A stretch of DNA of 64,000 bases from Synechocystis sp. PCC 7338 (GTDB taxonomy: Bacteria; Cyanobacteriota; Cyanobacteriia; Cyanobacteriales; Microcystaceae). Both the position numbers and the translations under genes were made by a program. The stretch's first letter is position 1, and every line of letters begins with the position of its first letter. The notes under the pieces were generated by a model. That model worked only from the letters and a program-made list of their open reading frames with translations, had not been told where the DNA came from and did not search any database. Where the stretch lies: NCBI RefSeq assembly GCF_018282115.1, contig NZ_CP054306.1, forward strand, positions 3,581,488-3,645,487, given 5' to 3'. Below are positions 8,600 to 17,664 of the stretch, one piece after another.

Positions 8600-8779
8600 G
8601 GCAAGCCGATTTGCTGGAAATCATCGAAAGCCTTTAGCAACAACGGTTTTATGTAGTGTACTTAACAAGATATTATCCCCCATGATTGTCGAGTTTTGAA
8701 AACATTGAAACGTCTCCACAGTGAGACTTTTTGTGTAGTACTGAAAAATATTCTTTCCGAGATTCAGGAAAGAGGGATA
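8580..8779. mobile_element. MITE-like remnant bounded by IS701-type terminal repeats
   Basis: About 200 bp are enclosed by ATCCCTCTTCCGTCAGACTG at 8580 and, read inward from 8779, ATCCCTCTTTCCTGAATCT. The second end resembles the left end of the neighbouring IS701 element in about 18 of 22 positions. The interior has no transposase homology and codes for nothing recognisable. It could be a non-autonomous derivative mobilised by the adjacent transposase, or what remains of a second IS copy after deletion. Confidence 0.5.
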
Positions 8780-10066
8780 TTAGTTAAGCCAGGCTTCAAT
8801 AATAAGCCGGAAGAAATAATGGCTGGTATCAGTGGAAACCCCGCCGCTTCTAATATGTTGGTAGGTACAGGGCAATTAGGGGCTTGGTTGGGGCTCAATG
8901 AAGATAGTCCCTTCCGCATTGGCGGTATTTTTATGGGCAACGTCAGCCAGCAAATCTCCGGCGGTAATCAGCCTGGATCTCTAGATTTTAATGGAGCTTT
9001 AATTCTTGGTGTGGGGATCGATTTGGAAAAAGCAGTGGGTTGGAAAAATGCTTTTTTTGAAGTGGAGGGTTTGCAATACAATGGCCAGCCAGTGAATTTT
9101 GTGGCGGGCTCAGCCCAAGGCTATAACTCCCTACAAGCAACGGCCCCCCTCAGCCGCACCGAATTGTACCAACTTTGGCTTAATCAAACTTTTCTGGACA
9201 ATCGTATTTCCCTTCGCATCGGTAAACTAATTCCTTCGATGAATTTTGGCTATGTGGGACGACCCTTTGTTACCCAGACCGATCCCCAATTATTCACTTC
9301 CACCACTGGTTTACTTTATACTCCGGTTTTTGTCGGCCCTGCCATGTTGGGCTTTATTCCCGGCTACTACAATTCCGCCTTTGGCCTGTACGGTGCGTGG
9401 AAATCCTGGGGTGGCCCTGGCGATAATCCTGCTACGCCCAACGGTTGGTATGGCCAAGCTGGTATTTACGATGGACGGGGAGCGGAAGGGGTACAGACCG
9501 GATTGGTTTGGCCTAATTTTTCTGGCCCCCTATTCAAAGTAGCGGAAGTGGGTGGAACCTGGACTCCCTATGCCGATGCGCCAGAAATCGGTTGGGGTAG
9601 TGTGGCAGTGGGGGGATGGCGGCAAAGCGGCCCGCTGACAGCCCCTGGGGGAGCATTTGAATCCCAAACGGGGGGCATGTATGCGTACTTAGTCCAAAAG
9701 CTGGGCAAATTTCGAGAGACCAAAGACCAAAATGGCATCGTTGGTTTTGTCCAAGGTGGCTGGAACAGTTCCAGCACTGCGCTGATGCACAGTTCCTTCG
9801 GCTTTGGTTTAACTTTTATTGCCCCCTTTGGCGATCGCCCGTTGGATAGTTACGGCTTTGGGTTTTCCTGGGCCAGATTAAATGCAAATCCCCTGGCAGG
9901 CTATGGCTTTAACAGTTATGAAACAATGTTGCAGTTCTATGCTCAGTACCATTTGGTGGGCAATTTATTCATCCAACCCGTGCTGACGGTCCTGCCTACC
10001 CCCGGCGCTATGGGTGCAACGAGCTCCAGCCTTAGTGGTACGGTACAACTAACTTTTCCTTTCTAG
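8780..10066 (+). pseudogene. OprB-family carbohydrate porin, 5' end replaced by mobile element
   Basis: From about residue GFNNKPEEIMAGISGNP onward the protein is a typical cyanobacterial OprB-type outer-membrane beta-barrel: alternating hydrophobic strands, many Gly, aromatic and Asn residues, and a C-terminal phenylalanine (GTVQLTFPF) as used for BAM recognition. The open frame extends upstream to 8696, but those first codons derive from the MITE-like remnant and contain neither a signal peptide nor the SLH domain usual in cyanobacterial porins. The product could not be exported, so the gene is probably dead although the barrel frame is intact. Confidence 0.72.
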
Positions 10067-10075
10067 AAAATGGGG

Positions 10076-10381
10076 CTAACTATTCCGATCCGACTGGGAA
10101 TCGCCAGGGTTAGATTCTGACTCTCCAGTTTCCCCATCCAGAGTTGACGGAGATTCTGCTAGGTTTTCCGGGGGGATAAATTGGGGTGGTTCCCCATCGT
10201 CACCTGTATTAATTTTGGGGATAAAATTTGGCCTCCGGGACCGTTCCCATCCCACTGGCCGCTTGGAGTTATACCAGGCCACCAAACCAATGGATACTGC
10301 CGCCACTAACCCTACAACATACACTGCCACAAAATAGGTGGGAAACGTGCCAGCAACCGCCAGGATGGGTAGAGCAAACAT
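10076..10381 (-). CDS. Small single-span membrane protein, Psb35-like candidate
   Basis: A 101-residue protein with one transmembrane segment (FVAVYVVGLVAAVSIGLVAW, about residues 17-36), followed by a short basic motif NSKRPVGWERSRRPNFIP and an acidic, Pro/Ser-rich tail. The segment WYNSKRPVGWE followed by RP-x-F-x-PK resembles the small cyanobacterial family that includes the photosystem II assembly protein Psb35. That is recognition from memory and unverified; the long acidic tail may be atypical. It converges with the porin gene, ending 9 bp from it. Confidence 0.6.
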   Translation of the reverse strand: MFALPILAVAGTFPTYFVAVYVVGLVAAVSIGLVAWYNSKRPVGWERSRRPNFIPKINTGDDGEPPQFIPPENLAESPSTLDGETGESESNPGDSQSDRNS

Positions 10382-10579
10382 ATTTTTTAAGAAATAATGG
10401 TTGGGGGAATCACGAACCCAATCTTAACAAAAATTGTTATCGGAGCAATGGCTGACCCTGGGGTGATTTCAGACATTGAAGGACTAATTTTTGGCATTTG
10501 GTAGCCAATTTAGCAATTCGATCCCCGGGGGGGTGGTCTATGATAAAGTGCCAGATGTGGAGTAAGATCAGTGTCGGCT

Positions 10580-10592
10580 ACACCATATCTGT
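10580..10592 (+). promoter_or_regulatory. Candidate NrdR-box upstream of nrdA
   Basis: ACACCATATCTGT, about 90 bp before the nrdA start, resembles the NrdR operator ACAC-W-ATATAT-W-GTGT. NrdR normally binds two boxes about 31 bp apart; a convincing second copy was not found. The rest of the 300-bp space 10382-10681 holds no gene that could be supported. Confidence 0.3.
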
Positions 10593-10681
10593 GGCTTAAT
10601 TTGTCTAAGCTCTGACCTCGGGCCCTTGACCCTACCGGTTTGTTCCGCTACCCTACGAAGTCCCCCTGACTGTCTTTTTCT

Positions 10682-12985
10682 ATGCACCCCACCCTCATCA
10701 GCGCCCCCACCAGCCCCACCGCCAATGACACCCATGCCGGCATCAGCCAGGGTTCACACCAGGGGCATCGCATACAGGTGATCCGTCGGGATGGCTCTTC
10801 AACCCCCCTCAACATTGGCAAGATACGGGCAGTGGTGGACTGGGCTTGTCTTGGGTTAGAAGTGAACTCCATTGCCCTGGAAGCGGGTTTAACCACCCGT
10901 CTGAGGGAGGGCATTAGCACTAGAGAAATTCAAGATAATTTAATTAGCTGTGCTTTGGAAATGTGCAGTCCCAACGAGCCAGACTGGCGCTACGTGGCTG
11001 GTCGTTTGCATGTTTGGAGTCTGTGGAAAGATACTCTGGTGCGTCGGGGATATCAATATGGTCAGTATCTACGCACGGTACAAACCAAGGTCACCAATGG
11101 GGAATATGACTCCCGCATCTTGACCTACAGCGAGGCGGAATTGCAGGAAGCGGGGTGTTGGATTAATTCCGACTGGGATACGGACTATGACTATGCCGGG
11201 GCAGTTTTATTAACCAGCCGCTATCTTTTACCCAATGAGTTGCCCCAGGAAGCTTTGTTGACCTGTGCTTTATTGCTAGCTTCGGTGGAAGCACCTGATT
11301 ACCGTTTGCAATGGGCCCGGAGGTTTTATGAGGCGATCGCCGCCCGTCGAATTTCTTTGGCTACCCCAATCTTGGCTAATCTAAGGGTTCCTGGGGGATC
11401 TCTAACTTCCTGCTTTATCGTAGCCATGGAAGATAACCTGGAAAGTATTTTTGGCGAAATTACCAATGCGGCCAGAATTTCCAAAAACGGTGGTGGAGTA
11501 GGGGTTAACGTTTCCCGCATCCGGGCCACAGGCAGTTGGGTGATGGGTAAGCCCAATGCTTCCGGGGGGGTCATTCCCTGGACAAAATTGCTCAACGATA
11601 CGGCGATCGCCGTCAACCAAGGGGGCCGTCGGGCTGGGGCGGTGACGGTGGGGCTGGATGTGTGGCATTTGGACGTACCAGAATTCCTGGAAATGCAGGC
11701 GGAAAATGGCGACCAACGGCGTAAAGCCTATGATATTTTTCCCCAACTAATCCTGCCCGATGAATTTATGCGGCGGGTCATTAACAAAGAAGATTGGACG
11801 TTGGTGGATCCCTACGAAGTCAGGGAAAAAATGGGCATTGAGTTGGCCGAGCTCTGGGGCGATCGGTTCACAGAAGTTTATCGTTCTATCGAGGCGGCCT
11901 TGGATGAAACCATTACCCTCTACAAACGCATCAATGCCCGGGAATTGTTTAAGCAGATAATGCGTACCCAGGTGGAAACAGGGATGCCCTATCTCTCCTT
12001 TAAAGACACCATCAACAAAGCCAATCCCAATAAACATTTGGGCTATATCCCCGGCACAAATTTATGTTGCGAAAGCTTTAGCAACGTCACCCCAGGGCAG
12101 GACGCCCATTGTTGTAACCTGGTCAGCCTTAACTTAGCCAATCTCGACCTCCAGGACATCGCCGGGGTCAGTCAAATTGCCGTGCGGATGCTGGACAACA
12201 CCATCGAATTGACCGCGCCTCCCTTTGCCGATGCCAAGAGCCATAACCACAAATACCGCACCATTGGGGTGGGGGCCATGGGGCTTGCTGACTGGTTAGC
12301 TAAGCGTCGCCTTAATTACGACGAGTTAGCAGACATTAACCGCTTATTCGAGGAAATTGGCTATTGGTGTACCCAGGCCTCTATGGAATTAGCTAAGGAA
12401 CGGGGAGCTTACCCCGCCTTTGCCGGCAGTGATTGGCAAAAAGGTTTATTGATTGGTTCCAAACCCGTCAGTTGGTTTCAAGCCAATGCGGCTAAACCAG
12501 AACGGTGGGAAAAACTCTCCAACGACATCCAAACTCACGGCATTCGCAACTCCCACATCACGGCGATCGCCCCCAATACTTCTTCCTCGTTAGTGCAGGG
12601 GTGCACCGCCAGCATTTTGCCCGTTTATAGCCGTTTCTTTTACGACAAATGGGCCAAAGGTACCGTCCCTATTGCGCCCCCTTTCATTGGCAACTGTTTC
12701 TGGTTCTATCCTGAGAACAAAACCATGGACCAGCGCAAAGTAGTGCAAGCAGTGGCGGCAATCCAGCAATGGATTGATACCGGCATTTCCATGGAGTTAC
12801 TTTTCAACCTCAATGCGGGCATTTATTTTCCCGAGGAACCGGAAAGGAGCCTCAATGCCAAAGATATTTTTGACACCCTTGTGATGGCTTGGGAGACCGG
12901 TTGTAAGGCGATCTACTATATTCGCACTGTACAAAAGGATGACTTTAAGGATTCCTCCGATGGCTGTGTGGCCTGTGCTAATTAA
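10682..12985 (+). CDS. nrdA: Class I ribonucleoside-diphosphate reductase, alpha subunit
   Basis: A 767-residue R1 subunit that makes deoxyribonucleotides together with a radical-generating beta subunit not present in this window. An ATP-cone occupies about residues 28-120 (IRRDGSSTPLNIGKIRAVV). The active-site half cystine is in GGSLTSCF near 242, its partner in DAHCCNL, and the catalytic Asn-x-Cys-x-Glu triad in NLCCESF near 459. The radical-transfer tyrosine pair KAIYYIRT near 745 marks class I rather than B12-dependent class II. The C-terminal CVACAN is the redox shuttle. ATG at 10682 gives a reasonable N terminus ahead of the cone. Confidence 0.93.
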   Translation: MHPTLISAPTSPTANDTHAGISQGSHQGHRIQVIRRDGSSTPLNIGKIRAVVDWACLGLEVNSIALEAGLTTRLREGISTREIQDNLISCALEMCSPNEPDWRYVAGRLHVWSLWKDTLVRRGYQYGQYLRTVQTKVTNGEYDSRILTYSEAELQEAGCWINSDWDTDYDYAGAVLLTSRYLLPNELPQEALLTCALLLASVEAPDYRLQWARRFYEAIAARRISLATPILANLRVPGGSLTSCFIVAMEDNLESIFGEITNAARISKNGGGVGVNVSRIRATGSWVMGKPNASGGVIPWTKLLNDTAIAVNQGGRRAGAVTVGLDVWHLDVPEFLEMQAENGDQRRKAYDIFPQLILPDEFMRRVINKEDWTLVDPYEVREKMGIELAELWGDRFTEVYRSIEAALDETITLYKRINARELFKQIMRTQVETGMPYLSFKDTINKANPNKHLGYIPGTNLCCESFSNVTPGQDAHCCNLVSLNLANLDLQDIAGVSQIAVRMLDNTIELTAPPFADAKSHNHKYRTIGVGAMGLADWLAKRRLNYDELADINRLFEEIGYWCTQASMELAKERGAYPAFAGSDWQKGLLIGSKPVSWFQANAAKPERWEKLSNDIQTHGIRNSHITAIAPNTSSSLVQGCTASILPVYSRFFYDKWAKGTVPIAPPFIGNCFWFYPENKTMDQRKVVQAVAAIQQWIDTGISMELLFNLNAGIYFPEEPERSLNAKDIFDTLVMAWETGCKAIYYIRTVQKDDFKDSSDGCVACAN

Positions 12986-13071
12986 AGATATTAAATTTAG
13001 TGAGCTCCGGCTAGGCGGATATTGAATGACAAAATTGTAGGTGCTATGATGGCCTCCCAAAGGAGATCATC

Positions 13072-13323
13072 ATGGGAAAGGTTATCAGTAAATCATTTTT
13101 GAATGGAATGGCACGGACACTCGATATGTCTGGAATCTGCCTAGTGCGTTCGCCAATCCGCCAAAAGTATATTTCAGCATCAGGACATTTGAGGAGTTCA
13201 CACCTACTGTCTCAGCGTCCCGACCTAATGGATTCTCATAGTATTCGTTCTGATTTTGAAGCCATTGGTAATGACTTAAAAATGACTATCTATCAATACC
13301 AAAAAGATCAGCAAACTATTTAA
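13072..13323 (+). CDS. Small conserved-looking protein upstream of DUF2335 gene
   Basis: An 83-residue protein preceded by a strong Shine-Dalgarno (AAAGGAGA seven bases before ATG). The C-terminal stretch SIRSDFEAIGNDLKMTIYQY resembles short proteins ending in an I-x-x-D-F/W-x-x-V/I-G-x-D-L motif. The N-terminal part is basic and has no membrane segment. It ends 16 bp before the DUF2335 start, so the two are probably co-transcribed. No function is known. The good ribosome-binding site and compact spacing are the main support for it being real. Confidence 0.55.
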   Translation: MGKVISKSFLNGMARTLDMSGICLVRSPIRQKYISASGHLRSSHLLSQRPDLMDSHSIRSDFEAIGNDLKMTIYQYQKDQQTI

Positions 13324-13339
13324 GCTTTTGAGACTAAGT

Positions 13340-13909
13340 ATGCAAGAATGTGACGATACGTCTTCTCAGATAGAAATATCCAATACGTCTAATCAATCCA
13401 ATATAACTGAGCAAATTGATTCAAAAGTAATTCAGGAATTGATTGAAGATGTTAGTGAACTAAAAGAAATACTGCTACAGGAAGTGATTGAAATGAGAAG
13501 GATTGAGGGAAGATTTTATTCTGGTCTTATCCCTTCACCCGAGATAATTAAAGGCTATGAAGAAGTTATCCAATGAAGCGCAGATAGGATATTGAAAATG
13601 GCAGAAAGAAATCTTGAACATAGAATTGCCGCCGAAAACAAACAACTAGACCATAGTATTAAAAGTGAAGCTAAACTTATTAGTACTGAAACTTTTTTAA
13701 GCGATCTTGGACTAATTTCTGGTTTTATAATTTCCATATTTGGCTTATCAGGTGCTATTTATTTGGGGGTCAAAGACAAGCCAGTAGCTTCGACAATTAT
13801 GTCTCGAGGAACTTTGGCCGGACTGGTTAGTGTCTTTGTTAGTGGTCAATCAATGGGTCGAAAACAATCAAAAAACGACAATAATTTAACGAAAAATGAG
13901 GAGAGCTAA
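13340..13909 (+). pseudogene. DUF2335 membrane protein gene interrupted by in-frame TGA
   Basis: The two halves are in the same frame. Codons from ATG 13340 encode an acidic coiled stretch ending in FYSGLIPSPEIIKGYEEVIQ, then TGA at 13574-13576, then SADRILKMAERNLEHR and a C-terminal pair of hydrophobic segments (LGLISGFIISIFGLSGAIYL and TLAGLVSVFVSG). DUF2335 proteins have P-G-S-A-E-R-I-L at this joint, so TGA sits where the family has Gly; a GGA to TGA change would explain it. Full length would be about 189 residues. It is either a fresh pseudogene or expressed by readthrough; a TTG at 13328 is an alternative start. Confidence 0.7.
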
Positions 13910-14297
13910 AGAGCTAAATATTGACTAAAATATTGATGTTTTTCTTCGGCAACATCCGGTTTGTTGTTTACGAAGATTAGCAAAAAAAATCGTCATACCC
14001 TCCCTTAACCTACTTAAAAAATATCCTGATTGTCCAAGATTTTTAGGATAAATCAGCATACAATTACAGAATTTATATCGGCTACGGTTGCTAAAATTTA
14101 CTAATTTTTTGTTTCTCTTGTTTTTGTCAAAATACAAGAACCTAATTACCAAATCATTGTATAAGCTCACTCTTCCGTTGGACTAACAGGACGGTACCGC
14201 TAGTTGAGTTTTGTCGCCCCTCCATGGCAATCTAGTCTGGGGTTTAAACAATCAAGCATTTTTGCCAATCATCTCCCCTATCCATTACCAATTAACC
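13910..14297. other. AT-rich intergenic region before sat
   Basis: About 390 bp separate the DUF2335 gene from sat. A short reading frame on the minus strand at 13925-14170 shows no family resemblance and was not accepted. No RNA gene, hairpin terminator or repeat was recognised. The sat promoter should lie in its last 100 bases. Confidence 0.4.
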
Positions 14298-15470
14298 ATG
14301 ATCACTTCCCCCTCAGCCATTGCCCCCCACGGCGGCCAACTGATCAATCGCCTCGCCCCGGAAGCAGAACGCCAGGAATTTTTGGCGATCGCCGATAAAT
14401 TACCCAGAGTGCAACTGGATGAACGGGCCACATCGGACTTGGTGATGATTGCCATTGGGGGGTTTAGTCCCCTGAAGGGTTTCATGGAACAGGACGACTA
14501 CGAGCTGGTGGTGGAAGAAATGAAACTCGCCAACGGTTTACCCTGGTCGGTGCCCGTTACATTATCCGTAACAGAGGAAGTGGCCGCTCCCCTGGAAGTG
14601 GGTAGTTGGGTCCGGTTAGACAACAGCGTCGGTAAATTCATCGGTGTATTAGAACTCACCCAAAAATATCACTACAATAAAGCCCACGAAGCTAAAAACG
14701 TTTACCGCACCGATGATCAGGCCCACCCTGGAGTAAAGGTGGTCTATGACCAAGGGCCCGTTAACCTTGCCGGCCCCATTTGGTTGCTGGAACGGGAACC
14801 CCATCCCCTGTTTCCCAAATATCAAATTGACCCCGCTGCTTCCCGCCAATTATTTGCTGAGCGCGGCTGGAAAACCATTGTTGGCTTCCAAACCCGTAAC
14901 CCTATCCACCGAGCTCATGAATACATCCAAAAATGTGCTTTGGAAATAGTAGATGGACTCTTTCTCCATCCCTTGGTAGGAGCAACAAAGAGTGATGACA
15001 TCCCCGCCGATGTGCGAATGCGTTGCTATGAAATCATGTTGGATAATTATTTCCCCAAAGATCGGGTGATTCTGGGCATTAACCCCTCCGCCATGCGCTA
15101 CGCCGGACCCAGGGAAGCCATTTTCCATGCCCTCATTCGCAAAAACTATGGTTGTACTCATTTCATTGTCGGTCGGGATCACGCTGGAGTGGGGGACTAC
15201 TACGGCACCTACGATGCCCAGGAAATTTTCGATGAGTTTGCTCCGGAAGCGTTGGGCATTGTGCCGATGAAGTTTGAGCACGCTTTTTACTGCAAAAAGA
15301 CCCTGCAAATGGCCACCACCAAAACCAGTCCCAGCGGCCCAGAAGACCGTATTCACCTTTCTGGCACTAAAGTGCGGGCCTTGTTGCGGGATGGGCAATT
15401 GCCGCCGCCGGAATTCTCCCGCCCCGAGGTGGCCCAGGAATTAATTCGGGCCATGCAGGGGGAAAGCTAA
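14298..15470 (+). CDS. sat: Sulfate adenylyltransferase (ATP sulfurylase)
   Basis: A 390-residue homomeric ATP sulfurylase that activates sulfate to adenylyl sulfate as the first step of assimilation. The signature HxxH motif is in [12 protein letters not shown] near residue 205, and the second nucleotide-binding motif [12 protein letters not shown] is near 293. The conserved ISGT-type motif appears as LSGTKVR near 356. The frame stays open 29 codons upstream to 14211, but ATG 14298 ([13 protein letters not shown]) matches the usual family start. There is no APS kinase fusion. A glycosyltransferase gene follows 42 bp downstream in the same direction. Confidence 0.95.
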   Translation: MITSPSAIAPHGGQLINRLAPEAERQEFLAIADKLPRVQLDERATSDLVMIAIGGFSPLKGFMEQDDYELVVEEMKLANGLPWSVPVTLSVTEEVAAPLEVGSWVRLDNSVGKFIGVLELTQKYHYNKAHEAKNVYRTDDQAHPGVKVVYDQGPVNLAGPIWLLEREPHPLFPKYQIDPAASRQLFAERGWKTIVGFQTRNPIHRAHEYIQKCALEIVDGLFLHPLVGATKSDDIPADVRMRCYEIMLDNYFPKDRVILGINPSAMRYAGPREAIFHALIRKNYGCTHFIVGRDHAGVGDYYGTYDAQEIFDEFAPEALGIVPMKFEHAFYCKKTLQMATTKTSPSGPEDRIHLSGTKVRALLRDGQLPPPEFSRPEVAQELIRAMQGES

Positions 15471-15512
15471 AAGGGATAGGGCAAGTCACCCTTTGATCCT
15501 GCAGCATTAAAT

Positions 15513-16577
15513 ATGCGCCTACTATTTGTTTCCAGTCCCGTCAGTTCCCTCAATTCTGGACGATTGGGGGGAGTGGCTCTGAATTTAAAAAACATTACCC
15601 GAACCATGGTCAGCCGTGGCCATGAAGTCAAAATTGTCGCCCCCACTGGATCGGCGATCGCCGGTTTGCCCATCCAGGAAATTGCCGGAGCGTTGCAACC
15701 GTTAATTCCCCAGCCCACCTACCACGATCCGGTGCTGATGCCGGAAGATGCGGTGGTGGCCCACATGTGGGACTACGTCAGGGAAGTAGAGCAAGATTAT
15801 GACCTAATAGTCGATTTTGGCTACGAATGGTTACCTTTTTACCTTTCTCCCTTTTTGCAGCGGCCGGTGTTGCATTATGTTTGCATTAGCTCCTGGAATG
15901 CGGTCATGGACCGAGCGATCAACCGAGTCGCTCGATTATGTCCCGGCACGTTGGGAGCCCACACCCAAGCCCAGGCTAAAACCTATGCCGTGGCGGACTC
16001 CTTCCGTATTTTGAGCAGTGGCATTGATTTAGAGCAGTATCAATTTGTCCCTCAATCAGGCAAAACTTTGGCTTGGGCCGGTCGCATTTCCCCGGAGAAA
16101 GGCTTAGAAGATGCCTTTGCCGTGGCGGAAATCACCCAGTTACCCCTGCGGGTATTTGGTTATCTCCAAGATGAAAAATATTGGCAATCTCTGCAAAGAG
16201 ATTATCCCCGGGCCCGGGTGGAGTACGGCGGATTTTTACCCACGGAGGAGTTTCAGCAGGCTTTGGGACAATGCCAAGCTTTGCTAATGACCCATAAATG
16301 GGTGGAAGCATTGGGGCGGGTAGCCTTGGAAGCTTTTGCCTGCGGGGTGCCGGTGATTGCCTATGACCGGGGGGGTCCCCAGGAAATTGTCGAAACGGGC
16401 CAAACTGGATTTTTGGTCACTCCCGACGATGTACCAGATCTAGCCACCGCTGTGGGCAAAATATCCGACATAGACCGTGCCCATTGTCGTTCAGTGGCCG
16501 ATCGCCGTTATTCCCTCACTACCTATGGCGATCGTCTGGAGCAATGGTTTAAAGATGTACTTGATTTTTACCAGTAA
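15513..16577 (+). CDS. GT4-family glycosyltransferase, possibly pteridine glycosyltransferase
   Basis: A 354-residue GT-B fold glycosyltransferase. The N-terminal Rossmann half begins MRLLFVSSPVSSLNSGRLGG, with the acceptor-side GG loop, and the C-terminal half holds AGRISPEKGLEDAF near residue 188 and the nucleotide-sugar motif EAFACGVPVIAYDRGGPQE near 273, with the E-x7-E pair of GT4 enzymes. In Synechocystis and Synechococcus the gene after sat is recalled as a UDP-sugar:pteridine glycosyltransferase (cyanopterin or biopterin glucoside synthesis); that assignment depends on remembered synteny. A cytosolic location is expected since there are no membrane segments. Confidence 0.85.
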   Translation: MRLLFVSSPVSSLNSGRLGGVALNLKNITRTMVSRGHEVKIVAPTGSAIAGLPIQEIAGALQPLIPQPTYHDPVLMPEDAVVAHMWDYVREVEQDYDLIVDFGYEWLPFYLSPFLQRPVLHYVCISSWNAVMDRAINRVARLCPGTLGAHTQAQAKTYAVADSFRILSSGIDLEQYQFVPQSGKTLAWAGRISPEKGLEDAFAVAEITQLPLRVFGYLQDEKYWQSLQRDYPRARVEYGGFLPTEEFQQALGQCQALLMTHKWVEALGRVALEAFACGVPVIAYDRGGPQEIVETGQTGFLVTPDDVPDLATAVGKISDIDRAHCRSVADRRYSLTTYGDRLEQWFKDVLDFYQ

Positions 16578-16602
16578 ATTTTTTGGATCATTGAAAATTT
16601 AG

Positions 16603-16686
16603 CTAAAGAGAAGTCGTAACAGGCAAATTAGAATCATCTTCTGCTAACCAAATAAAAACGTGGGTGTCTATCAAAACACCATTATA
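16603..16686 (-). pseudogene. Remnant of a VapC-type PIN-domain toxin
   Basis: Twenty-odd codons on the minus strand read VLIDTHVFIWLAEDDSNLP followed by VTTSL and a stop at 16603. LIDTHVFIWLA is the N-terminal strand of PIN-domain ribonucleases with the first catalytic Asp. Nothing further of the roughly 130-residue domain remains, and no antitoxin is recognisable upstream. An ISY100-like element begins about 50 bp away, so IS-linked deletion is a plausible cause. Confidence 0.6.
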
Positions 16687-16734
16687 GCTAACTGAAATAA
16701 GAGTGGGGCGGACGGTATGTATAATGCTATATTA

Positions 16735-17636
16735 TGAATAATGACTAAACTAATAAGCAACTTATGGCATACGATCTAGATTTACGGTTAAGAGTAATAA
16801 GTTTTTTAGAAGAAGGAAATGGTGTAACGAAGGCATCAAAAATATTCAAAGTAGGTAGAGAGACAATTTATAGATGGTTAAGCCGGAAAAATCTGGAACC
16901 AACGAAGGTAAAGAACCGGCGTCGGAAGATAGATATAAAAGAGCTGGAGAAAGATGTGATGGAAAATCCGGATATGCCGATGAAAGAGAGAGCAAAGAAA
17001 TTCGGTGTAACTGCTAGCGCACTTTCATATAGATTTAAAGAAATGGGAATTACCAGAAAAAAACAGTTACTATATAAAGAAAGAGATGAAGAAAAAAGAG
17101 CAGAATATCAAAAAATCCTGAAAGAGCTAATTCTAATTTATGGGGTTGCAAGCCTTGTATTCATAGATGAAGCTGGTTTTGAGGAGTTTGCCTCTTCAGT
17201 GTAAGGATGGTCAAAAAGAGGAGTAAGAGTATATGGAGAAAAGCAAGGAAAGAGAGGAAAAAAAGAAAACCTTGTGGCAGGTAGAAGAAAAAACAAAAAA
17301 GAGCTGATAGCACCGATGCTATTTACTGGAAGTTTAAATACCGAAGGTTTTGAAGGATGGCTTGAATTATATCTGATACTTGCATTAACAATTCCATCGG
17401 TATTAATTATGGATAATGCGCCTATTCATAGAAAGACTAGGATTAAAAAAATAGTGGAAGAGGCAGGACATACAATTTTATTTTTACCTACCTACTCGCC
17501 AGATCTTAATGACATAGAGCATGATTTTAGTGCATTGAAAAGAGCAAGAACATACGCCTCTCCAGATGTAAACATAAATGAAATTATTCGTAACTACTGT
17601 GTAGCATGACGTCCTATAGTTAATTTAACTATCTAT
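16735..17636 (+). mobile_element. ISY100-like element (IS630/Tc1 group), approximate limits
   Basis: About 0.9 kb containing one interrupted transposase gene, the size expected for ISY100. The ends are placed from weakly matching AT-rich terminal sequences (left ATGACTAAACTAATAAG, right read inward ATAGTTAAATTAACTATAGG) and are uncertain by some tens of bases. A TA target duplication is expected for the family but could not be fixed. It lies between the PIN remnant and the 5'-nucleotidase gene. Confidence 0.65.
16764..17609 (+). pseudogene. ISY100-type transposase split by an in-frame TAA
   Basis: One frame of about 281 codons covers the whole protein, normal for ISY100. The N-terminal paired helix-turn-helix region (LRVISFLEEGNGVTKASKIF and following) is intact. 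The DDE domain shows FIDEAGFEEFASSV, then TAA at 17202-17204 where the family has Tyr (VYGWSKRG), and then GWSKRGVRVYGEKQGKR. It continues with VLIMDNAPIHRKTRI (second Asp) and YSPDLNDIEHDFSALKRAR (distal acidic residue). A single Tyr to stop change separates residues 1-146 from the rest, so this copy should be inactive unless the stop is suppressed. Confidence 0.85.
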
Positions 17637-17664
17637 AAAAAGTCATTGCTTCAAGACCTTCCCC

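Noticed and set aside
10682-12985. Class II (B12-dependent) ribonucleotide reductase
   Set aside because: The conserved Tyr-Tyr pair near the C terminus and N-x-C-x-E site fit class I, despite cobalamin genes elsewhere in the window.
13925-14170. An 81-codon open frame on the minus strand
   Set aside because: No recognisable family, no ribosome-binding site, and it lies in an AT-rich spacer.
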